Below, one piece after another: positions 1-5,563 of a stretch of DNA of 8,346 nucleotides. Source of the stretch: Deltaproteobacteria bacterium (GTDB lineage Bacteria > SAR324 > NAC60-12); NCBI GenBank assembly GCA_003541985.1, contig DPLM01000008.1, forward strand, positions 1-8,346, written 5' to 3'. Positions within the stretch are counted from its first letter, which is position 1. Each line of letters starts with the position of its first letter. A program made the translations under genes and the position numbers. Under the pieces are notes generated by a model. It ran no database searches, had not been told where the DNA came from, and saw nothing but the letters and a program-made list of their open reading frames with translations.

Positions 1-176
1 GCATAGCCGTCAGCCATGTGAGTTCCCCCCTGTTCGTGGCGCACCAAGACAAGTTCAAGCTCGGGAGCATCCAGTAAAGCATCAAAAATCGGCATACATG
101 CTCCACCTGGATAGCCAAATATGTGTTTGACACCCTCTCTCTTCAGAGCCTCTACAACGACTTGGGCACCATTCAT
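1..176 (-). CDS. ilvB: Acetolactate synthase large subunit, N-terminal part (cut by window edge)
   Basis: This is the first part of the thiamine-diphosphate enzyme that condenses two pyruvates to acetolactate, or pyruvate plus 2-oxobutyrate, in valine, leucine and isoleucine synthesis; it acts in the cytoplasm with a small regulatory subunit. The minus-strand translation reads MNGAQVVVEALKREGVKHIF and continues through GYPGGACMPIFDALL to VRHEQGGTHMADGYA. The GYPGG block and the RHEQG block with its ThDP-activating glutamate are family hallmarks. The gene leaves the window after about 58 codons, so the FAD- and ThDP-binding domains are not seen. An in-frame ATG lies upstream at 188. I prefer the ATG at 176 because GGAG (minus strand, 186-183) sits six bases before it, while the 188 start has no ribosome binding site. 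Related thiamine-diphosphate enzymes such as glyoxylate carboligase are possible but less likely from these motifs. Confidence 0.9.
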   Translation of the reverse strand, partial: MNGAQVVVEALKREGVKHIFGYPGGACMPIFDALLDAPELELVLVRHEQGGTHMADGY

Positions 177-231
177 TCTAATCTCCATTAATTTAGTATT
201 TGCAAATTGGCATCTAAAATGTACTGAACTC

Positions 232-260
232 CTTGTAGGACCACAAGCCAAAAGCCTACA
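232..260 (-). promoter_or_regulatory. Candidate ilvB leader with two mutually exclusive hairpins
   Basis: On the minus strand, upstream of ilvB, TGTAGG (260-255... pairing arm) can pair with CCTACA (+ 239-234), enclosing a 15-base loop. The same right-hand segment can instead pair locally, CTTGT (+ 247-243) with ACAAG (+ 236-232). The two stems share bases and cannot form together, the geometry expected of an attenuator or RNA switch. The segment also carries AAGGAG, which is too far from any ATG to serve as a normal ribosome binding site. Stems are only five to six base pairs and no T-tract follows, so this could be chance. Confidence 0.2.
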
Positions 261-493
261 TTTATAAATTTATGGGTTTTGTAAAGCTGTCGAATGAGTT
301 TTATGACATTATTCATAGAAATTTTCTAACTTGAGCTAGTCTTCTCAATAATTTATTGCCAACTTTTATAGCATTTATTAATTTTATTTTTTTTGAATAA
401 TTCTGTCTCAACAGATCACATCTACCTAACTAATTTATTGCAAGAGTTCTTTTCTCACACTTGAGACCATGATAACCTTCAGTTTCACAAAAA

Positions 494-505
494 TAACAGT
501 TACTG
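494..505. promoter_or_regulatory. Overlapping small palindromes just upstream of the Fur-family gene
   Basis: TAACAGTTA (494-502) and CAGTTACTG (497-505) are each perfect odd-centred palindromes and overlap by six bases, ending 22 bases before the start codon. The position suits an operator, and Fur-family regulators are commonly autoregulated. It does not match the classical 19-bp Fur box well, and nine-base palindromes occur by chance in AT-rich DNA. Confidence 0.2.
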
Positions 506-527
506 AATCTCCACATAACCATTTGCA

Positions 528-944
528 ATGGAATTAACTCCTGCTGAAAAACTACTGAAAGAAGTCAATCTCAGCTTAACTCGCCAAAGGCTGGCCGTCC
601 TTGAACTCTTTCTGAAGGAAGAACACCCGATGACACCTCATGAGGTGCGGGAAACACTCGATGATCAAGAGCGCTTCGACCAGGTGACCATTTATAGAGT
701 GCTTGAAGCACTGGTTAAAACACGAATACTGACTCAAGTTCCTTCCACAGATCGGAAAAGCTACTACTGCCTTGCAGAAAGGTTACATGCTTTTCATGCC
801 CATCTCTACTGTAGCCTATGTCGTCGAATGCTTTGTGTAGAATCACCTGTATCTGTAGGGCCTGAACGGGGAAAAGAATTACATATTGTATTAAGCGGAA
901 CTTGTACCCAATGTGATCAGGAAGTTCCTGATGCTACCATCTGA
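528..944 (+). CDS. Fur/Zur/PerR-family transcriptional regulator
   Basis: This is a metal- or peroxide-sensing DNA-binding repressor of the ferric uptake regulator superfamily, 138 residues, close to the family's usual 130-160. Residues 1-80 form the winged helix region, with LTRQRLAVLELF (17-28) and the recognition-helix-like DQVTIYRVLEALVKTRIL (51-68). The C-terminal half carries the metal/dimerisation signature: histidines 87, 90 and 92, then C95-x2-C98, then C126-x2-C129, the usual structural zinc site. H119 lies where a further metal ligand is often found. I cannot tell Fur, Zur and PerR apart from sequence alone. The histidine cluster is thinner than the HHHH stretch of typical Fur, so Zur or a diverged paralogue is plausible. 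The ATG at 528 has no clear Shine-Dalgarno. The neighbouring genes give no clue to its regulon. Confidence 0.88.
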   Translation: MELTPAEKLLKEVNLSLTRQRLAVLELFLKEEHPMTPHEVRETLDDQERFDQVTIYRVLEALVKTRILTQVPSTDRKSYYCLAERLHAFHAHLYCSLCRRMLCVESPVSVGPERGKELHIVLSGTCTQCDQEVPDATI

Positions 945-1096
945 ATCAAAAGCCTAATATGCAAGAGAACAAGATGATCTCTACTCAGTTGATTTAGACG
1001 TCCATTCAACTTGAGCATTGTCACCCAGAACATCAATTTTCTCTGATTTTAAGGTCACCGCCATTCCCCAAAACAGCTCTCTTACTCGGAATATTC

Positions 1097-2593
1097 ATGA
1101 AAACTCACCAAAACCAGGTGTGGGGTAGCAACCTACAAAGCAGCCCAGCCGAAGAAAATGTGCTGTTTTGTGCTGGCCGTGATGTTCAGCCTTTGCCGAT
1201 GGCAGATCTGGCTTTGCTGCCCTACGATCTATGGACCAATCGGGCCCATGCAATCATGTGGTTTGAAGAAGGAGTAATACCTAAAAGCGTTCTGACAAAG
1301 ATTCTTGGAGGACTGAGCCTGCTCGAAGAGCAATTTCTGAAAGGAAATTTTGAGTTAGATCCAAAGCTAGAGGATGTGCATATCAACGTGGAGGCATTCT
1401 TGACCAAGCAACAAGGAGTGAAAGTTGGCGGGTGGATGCATATCGGAAAAAGTCGCAATGATCAGGCGGCATGTGACACACGGCTTTACCTTCGGGATGC
1501 ACTTCTACGACAAGCTAGAAATCTGGAAAAGTTGATTCAAACTCTTTTGACACAGGCTTCGGAACATACTGAAACGGTGATGCCTGGGTTAACACATTAT
1601 CAACCAGGCATGTTGACTTCATGGGGCCACTGGCTCTGTTCTCATGCGCAAGCACTGTTGCGAGACCTGGAAAGAGTCAAATTTCTACTAGTCCCAATAA
1701 ATCGAAACCCATTGGGAGCAGCTGCTTCTTTTGGTACCTCCTGGTGTCCAAATCGAACACGTACCACTGAATTGATGGCTTTCTCTGAACCAGAACTCAA
1801 CACACTCGACTGTATCAGTGCTCGCGGTGAATTGGAAAGTCAGGTTTCCCAAGGTTACTCGGCAATGATGAATCATCTTAGTCTACTTGCCCAAGACCTG
1901 ATCTTTCTGAGTCATCCCTACATCAATATGCTGCGTCTGCCCGACGCATTCGTAACAGGCTCCTCCATCATGCCACAGAAGAAAAATCCTGATTTTGCCG
2001 AAGTCATCAAGGGGAAGACAGCACTTGCTCACGGACTCCTTCAATCTTTGTTAGGAGTACCCAAGGGGATGGTCAGTGGCTACAACCGAGATAGCCAGGT
2101 TTGTAAGTATCTCGTGATGGACGTGATAAGAGAATGTGAGCCAGCACCCAACATTCTCTCAGGAGTGATGTCTGAATTAGAAGTTCGCAAAGAGGTGATG
2201 TGGAATCGCTGCAACGAGGGGTTCATGAACGCCGTCGATTTAGCTGACTCCCTTTCGAGGAATGAAGGCATCCCATTTCGAAAGTGCTACCATATGCTAG
2301 CAAAGGCTGTCCGGCTTTCTTCGCCCAGTGAAACTATCACAAAAGATGCGATTCAGTCTGTTCTGAATGATGAGAGCTTGGGGATTACCTTTTCTGATGA
2401 GGACTTTGCTGCACTTCAAAGTCCGCTGACGGTGTTAACTCAGCGAGATCATCTCGGAAGCCCAGCCCCTGAAAGAGTGCATGAGCAGATAGAATTGATG
2501 CAATCCAGATTAGCAGAAGATTTGGTGGCAGTCAGGCTAGTGATGACCAATTGTGAAGAAGCTCAAACCATCTGCAAGAATTATCAGGCCTGA
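1097..2593 (+). CDS. argH: Argininosuccinate lyase-family enzyme, divergent
   Basis: This is a fumarase/aspartase-superfamily lyase, most like argininosuccinate lyase, which splits argininosuccinate into arginine and fumarate in the last step of arginine synthesis; active sites form at subunit contacts of a cytoplasmic tetramer. Visible motifs are SRNDQ (119-123), GLTHYQ (164-169), NPLGAAA (204-210), the signature loop GSSIMPQKKNPD (288-299) with the catalytic serine at 289 or 290, and YNRDSQVCK (329-337), which keeps the Tyr, Gln and Lys that contact substrate in ArgH. At 498 residues it is longer than the usual 450-470. It departs from ArgH consensus: HIGKSRNDQ replaces HTGRSRNDQ, and SARGEL (241-246) replaces the S(D/E)RDF block, losing both acidic residues. 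No other arg gene is near. It may be a diverged ArgH or a related C-N lyase such as the ethylenediamine-disuccinate lyase type. The start has only a weak GGAA upstream; the gene converges on the next with one base between stops. Confidence 0.8.
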   Translation: MKTHQNQVWGSNLQSSPAEENVLFCAGRDVQPLPMADLALLPYDLWTNRAHAIMWFEEGVIPKSVLTKILGGLSLLEEQFLKGNFELDPKLEDVHINVEAFLTKQQGVKVGGWMHIGKSRNDQAACDTRLYLRDALLRQARNLEKLIQTLLTQASEHTETVMPGLTHYQPGMLTSWGHWLCSHAQALLRDLERVKFLLVPINRNPLGAAASFGTSWCPNRTRTTELMAFSEPELNTLDCISARGELESQVSQGYSAMMNHLSLLAQDLIFLSHPYINMLRLPDAFVTGSSIMPQKKNPDFAEVIKGKTALAHGLLQSLLGVPKGMVSGYNRDSQVCKYLVMDVIRECEPAPNILSGVMSELEVRKEVMWNRCNEGFMNAVDLADSLSRNEGIPFRKCYHMLAKAVRLSSPSETITKDAIQSVLNDESLGITFSDEDFAALQSPLTVLTQRDHLGSPAPERVHEQIELMQSRLAEDLVAVRLVMTNCEEAQTICKNYQA

Positions 2594-2594
2594 A

Positions 2595-3755
2595 TTATAT
2601 CCGATAAAATTCAATTAATTTCTCCACTACGTATTCCTGCATGTCAAGTGTCAACCCCGGATAAATCGGTAGGGCTAACACTTCCTGTGCAGCACTGTCG
2701 GATTCAGGCAGGCTTCCAGGTCGATAACCAAGATCTGCAAAACATTCCTGTCGATGAAAAGGCACGGGATAGTAAATTTCGGTGGCTACTCCTTTTTCCT
2801 GAAGAAATTTTTTGAGATCTTTCCTCCGCTGTACGCGCACAGTGTACTGGTTGTAAATATGATGATTTAGGAGATTGTCATCCTTATAGACAGCAGCAGG
2901 ACAAACTACTTCTTCCAATTGTGCACTACCAAGCAACTGATTATAGTACGCAGCGTTTTGACGACGTTGCTCATGCCAAATTTCGAGACGTTGTAGTTTA
3001 ATTCGCAGTACACAGGCCTGAATTGGATCCATTCTGAAATTTCCGCCGATCACCTTATGATAATATTTCGGTTCTGCACCGTGGACGCGCTTGATACGGA
3101 GTTGATGGTGTAATTCAGCATCGTTCGTAGTCACCATTCCACCGTCACCAACTCCCCCAAGGTTTTTGGAAGGGAAAAAGGACATACAACCCACGTCACT
3201 CATTTCTCCTGCTCTCCGCGCTTCACCATTTAATCGATACTCTGCTCCAATGGCTTGGGCAGCATCTTCGACAACAGCTATTCCAAATTGCTTGGCAACC
3301 GCAAGAATAGCCCGCATATTTGCGCACTGTCCAAAAAGATGAACCGGGATCACAGCCTTTACCTGCGCCAGTTCCTCTTCGGTATAATTCACTAACTTTT
3401 CTTCAAGATGTTTTGGACAGAGATTGAAGGTTATCGGATCAATTTCAAGAAAAACAGGTTCTGCATTAAGACGCGACACTACACCTGCAGTTGCAAAAAA
3501 AGAAAAATCTGGGACCAGTACTTTATCTCCTTGACCAATATTGAGCGACATCAGAGCAAGCAACAAAGCGTCTGTTCCCGAAGAGACACCTAAAGCATAT
3601 TTGCAACCGCTGTATTCAGCCACAGCTTTTTCAAACCGCTCCAACTCAGGCCCCATAATGTATCGGGTTGAGTCAATAACATCTGTGACTGCGGCAATTA
3701 TTTCATCGCGCAAGCCTTCATGTTGAGGACGTAGATCAAGAAGAGGAATTTGCAT
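2595..3755 (-). CDS. DegT/DnrJ/EryC1/StrS-family PLP aminotransferase
   Basis: This is a fold-type I pyridoxal-phosphate enzyme of the sugar aminotransferase family, 386 residues, normal length. Such enzymes move an amino group, usually from glutamate, to a nucleotide-linked keto sugar for surface polysaccharide or glycoconjugate synthesis. Visible marks are the N-terminal MQIPLLDLRPQ, SSGTDALLLAL (58-68), VEDAAQAIG (162-170) with the aspartate (164) that binds the PLP ring nitrogen, SFFPSKNLGGVGDGG (192-206) with the Schiff-base lysine at 197, GGNFRMDPIQA (237-247), and the closing ALPIYPGLT. The frame stays open upstream to a TTG at 3827, but I chose the ATG at 3755 because homologues start right before IPLLDL; an AGAG five bases upstream is a weak ribosome binding site. 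No sugar-nucleotide or glycosyltransferase genes are in the window, so the substrate is unknown. It is preceded by a 137-bp gap holding a large hairpin. Confidence 0.9.
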   Translation of the reverse strand: MQIPLLDLRPQHEGLRDEIIAAVTDVIDSTRYIMGPELERFEKAVAEYSGCKYALGVSSGTDALLLALMSLNIGQGDKVLVPDFSFFATAGVVSRLNAEPVFLEIDPITFNLCPKHLEEKLVNYTEEELAQVKAVIPVHLFGQCANMRAILAVAKQFGIAVVEDAAQAIGAEYRLNGEARRAGEMSDVGCMSFFPSKNLGGVGDGGMVTTNDAELHHQLRIKRVHGAEPKYYHKVIGGNFRMDPIQACVLRIKLQRLEIWHEQRRQNAAYYNQLLGSAQLEEVVCPAAVYKDDNLLNHHIYNQYTVRVQRRKDLKKFLQEKGVATEIYYPVPFHRQECFADLGYRPGSLPESDSAAQEVLALPIYPGLTLDMQEYVVEKLIEFYRI

Positions 3756-3847
3756 CAATGCTCTTTGTGTATTAGGTGGACTTTTCACTGAAGTGTACAA
3801 GGAAGTTGTCGGGTGTGCTTGTAGCAAAAATTTCAGCGTCGGCGGAA

Positions 3848-3894
3848 GAAACTTAAATTCAATAAGTAGCTATGATACTTGAATTTGAAGTTTC
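3848..3894 (-). terminator. Long hairpin overlapping the PAS-gene stop codon, possible terminator
   Basis: The arms 3848-3862 and 3879-3894 are complementary over 15 base pairs with a single bulged base (3887), around a 16-base loop; part of the loop (AAGTA and TACTT) can pair as an alternative upper stem. On the minus strand it begins at the stop of the PAS gene, where a terminator would sit. The stem is AT-rich and no T-run follows directly (a run of five T comes about 20 bases later), so a canonical rho-independent terminator is uncertain. It could instead be an RNA-processing or stability element, or an operator for the downstream aminotransferase gene. Confidence 0.45.
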
Positions 3895-4930
3895 ATGAAG
3901 TCTTAGTTGGCTGATTTTTTTCCTGAGATTCAATCACTTGAATGAATCCCAAATAGCGTTGAGTTCCTGTACGTTGAACTGGGCTGCCCTGTACCCGTAA
4001 TTGTATGCAGCATCCATTGGGAAGCAGATAATAATGGTTCAGGGTAAATGACTTACCCTTCTCAATAGCTTGTTGCCATTGACTACGAACCTTCTTTTGG
4101 TCATTTTCTGGCACATGTTCCAAATAAGCCTGAAAAAAATTCGTTGGGCCTGTTGAAGGATGGATTTGCAGAAGAGTGAAGAGGTGAGGTGAGCAGAAGA
4201 TTTGCCCTTCTTCCCATTGCCAATCACCCAAACGTGCCATTTGCTGGGCCTGCAATAATCGATACTCACGTTCCTGAAGCTTCTGGAGCTCCTCCTGACG
4301 TTGAAGCGTCACGTTTTCGAAGACAACCTGACACCCTTCAATTCTACCGTCTTCTATCGGAGCAAGGGCAAAGCCATGTGCGACCACAATTTGCTCATCA
4401 CGTAACTTCCATTCTTCTCGCTGAGCTTCAGAACTTTGAAGAACTCGCACAAAGAAGTGGCGGAAATTTTCTTGAGAATACCTGTGGAGGAAGAGCGACA
4501 TCGGCATTCTTTCAGGATGTAAATCTGGGTTTGCGTGTGCAAGCAGCTTGGCAGCTTGGTGGTTCAGTTCAAGAATCCGTGACGACTCGTTAAGAATAAG
4601 GCACGGAAGAGGCGAATTACGAAAGAGAGCTTGGTAGCGTGAACGTGATTCTTCCAGAGAATAGCGGATTTCCAGCAGTTCTTCATTCTGCACTCGTAAC
4701 TCTTCCTGATGAATCCTCAGTTCCTGGAGTAACTCCTGTGGGGTTGGTACTTCACTTTTTTGCTCAGAAAATTTCAGTAAAGTCTGATCTTCAGATTCCT
4801 GCCAATTTTTCTGCAAAAGTGAGTTGTTCCACTTTCGCATCTTATCCATTCTCTGTCCCAAGCGGGCGTTATCCAGCTTCAATTGTTCAATCTCCAACAG
4901 CAACTCTTGCCTGCCCTTTATTTCATCCAT
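3893..4930 (-). CDS. Two-PAS-domain protein with N-terminal coiled coil and no output domain
   Basis: This is a probable cytoplasmic sensor of 345 residues. Residues 1-100 are rich in Glu, Gln, Leu and Lys in heptad-like spacing and should form coiled coils, including LLQELRIHQEELRVQNEELLE (67-87), a linker seen before many PAS domains. PAS 1 spans about 98-208 (RYQALFRNSPLPCLILNESS to VVFENVTLQ). A short helix follows, then PAS 2 at about 222-335 (REYRLLQAQQMARLGDWQWE to LGFIQVIES), of the PAS_3 type. The protein ends there. There is no His kinase, GGDEF, EAL, sigma-54 or HTH segment, and no membrane segment. PAS domains bind small molecules, flavin or haem, or mediate dimerisation; I see no haem or flavin signature. 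GGAG six bases before the ATG supports the start. It may sense for a partner made elsewhere. The gene lies 93 bp after the thioredoxin gene and 137 bp before the aminotransferase. Confidence 0.85.
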   Translation of the reverse strand: MDEIKGRQELLLEIEQLKLDNARLGQRMDKMRKWNNSLLQKNWQESEDQTLLKFSEQKSEVPTPQELLQELRIHQEELRVQNEELLEIRYSLEESRSRYQALFRNSPLPCLILNESSRILELNHQAAKLLAHANPDLHPERMPMSLFLHRYSQENFRHFFVRVLQSSEAQREEWKLRDEQIVVAHGFALAPIEDGRIEGCQVVFENVTLQRQEELQKLQEREYRLLQAQQMARLGDWQWEEGQIFCSPHLFTLLQIHPSTGPTNFFQAYLEHVPENDQKKVRSQWQQAIEKGKSFTLNHYYLLPNGCCIQLRVQGSPVQRTGTQRYLGFIQVIESQEKNQPTKTS

Positions 4931-4971
4931 TCTCTACTCCGAATTGAAAGACAACAATTAGTCTGGCAAGC

Positions 4972-5011
4972 GTTTAAAATAATTCAACTTCGAAGATTCA
5001 AAAATTTAAAC
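4972..5011. repeat. AT-rich inverted repeat upstream of the PAS gene
   Basis: GTTTAAA (4972-4978) and TTTAAAC (5005-5011) are exact inverted copies. Between them is the palindrome CTTCGAAG (4988-4995), flanked on the minus strand by two direct copies of TTGAAT. It lies in the 93-bp gap between the thioredoxin and PAS genes, about 42 bases before the PAS start codon, a reasonable spot for a promoter or operator. No T-run follows, so a terminator is unlikely. The arms are AT-rich, and chance is possible. Confidence 0.25.
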
Positions 5012-5023
5012 TTATTAATAATA

Positions 5024-5548
5024 TCAATTGGTTCTCCAACGCATCCCCAGTTTAGTACTATAGCCAACAGATCGAGCAGCAACTTTTCCTCTGGGATCAA
5101 TAACGTAGTATGTTGGGAAAGCTCCAATATGATAGTTCGCTGCCATCTCCTGATCGCCAAAAAGAACAGGATACCTAAGTTGATGTCTCCGCAAAAACAC
5201 ATCAACCTCTTCCACACTTTGATAGGAGAGGGCAACCAACCAGATCAACAATTCTCCCTTTTCCTGCTGTGACCGCAGACCTTCCAAATTTCCGATACTG
5301 AAATGGCAAACCGTACACCACGGAGCAAAGAAATAGAGCAGAACCGTCTTTCCTTTTGCATCAGACAAACTGTATATTTGTCCATTTCTGGCAAAAAGCT
5401 GAAATTGTGGGGCAAGTTCGTTCTCAGGTACAAGTTCAAGGGCCTGCCAAGTAGTCACTCCCCAAAAGATCAAGCCTACCAATAGCAACGTTCGTAACCA
5501 ACCGGCCATTCGGCCAGCCCATGTTAACCAGCTTTTTTTGAGTTTCAT
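5024..5548 (-). CDS. Membrane-anchored thioredoxin-fold protein (TlpA/ScsD-like redoxin)
   Basis: This is a probable periplasmic thiol-disulfide protein of 174 residues, tethered by an uncleaved N-terminal helix. A basic start (MKLKK) and a hydrophobic stretch at about 17-35 (WLRTLLLVGLIFWGVTTW) give an N-in, C-out topology. The thioredoxin domain covers about 44-168: APQFQLFARNGQIYSLSDAKGK as in redoxin/TlpA proteins, the active site FAPWCTVC with C78 and C81, and the cis-proline site GAFPTYYVID with P145. The family usually reduces or rearranges disulfides in exported proteins, for example in cytochrome c maturation or copper and oxidative stress defence. The CxxC followed by His-Phe-Ser recalls ScsD-like members. 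No DsbD/CcdA partner lies in the window. The start codon is 15 bp from that of typA on the other strand, and the upstream purines (AAGG about 11 bases away) are a poor ribosome binding site. Confidence 0.85.
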   Translation of the reverse strand: MKLKKSWLTWAGRMAGWLRTLLLVGLIFWGVTTWQALELVPENELAPQFQLFARNGQIYSLSDAKGKTVLLYFFAPWCTVCHFSIGNLEGLRSQQEKGELLIWLVALSYQSVEEVDVFLRRHQLRYPVLFGDQEMAANYHIGAFPTYYVIDPRGKVAARSVGYSTKLGMRWRTN

Positions 5549-5563
5549 CCCAACCCAAACCTT
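5549..5563. promoter_or_regulatory. 15-bp spacer between divergent start codons of the redoxin gene and typA
   Basis: Only 15 bases separate the two divergent ATG codons, and on the typA side they are pyrimidine- and C-rich with no Shine-Dalgarno. Promoters for both genes must therefore lie inside the opposite gene's coding sequence, or the messages must be very short-leadered. I find no clear -35/-10 pair for typA in the 80 bases upstream. Confidence 0.4.

Larger units (their letters stand above)
177..527. other. AT-rich divergent spacer between ilvB and the Fur-family gene
   Basis: No gene is supported here. The stretch must hold the promoters of both divergent genes. It is strongly AT-rich, with a run of eight T near 389-396 and an 11-base direct repeat (taatttattgc) at 349-359 and 431-441. 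I could not pick out a convincing -35/-10 pair for either gene. The run of T does not follow a hairpin I can draw, so I do not call a terminator. Confidence 0.6.

Noticed and set aside
303..319. Fur-box-like AT pattern around ATGACATTATTCAT
   Set aside because: Agreement with the GATAAT-type consensus is partial, and such matches are frequent in AT-rich spacers.
349..441. 11-base direct repeat in the ilvB-fur spacer
   Set aside because: It is a single AT-rich pair with no further copies, which fits chance in such sequence; it is noted only in the spacer entry.
987..1011. AGTTGA/TCAACT inverted repeat after the Fur-family gene
   Set aside because: It is only six base pairs around a 13-base loop with no T-run, too weak to call a terminator.
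3756..3827. 24-residue N-terminal extension of the aminotransferase from a TTG codon
   Set aside because: The family begins immediately before IPLLDL, the extension has no recognisable features, and an ATG at 3755 fits.
4189..4593. 134-residue plus-strand open frame
   Set aside because: It lies antisense inside the PAS gene, shows no recognisable motif, and the PAS frame is clearly the coding one.
4883..5272. 129-residue plus-strand open frame
   Set aside because: It spans the PAS-redoxin gap and runs antisense to the end of the redoxin gene, with no family features.
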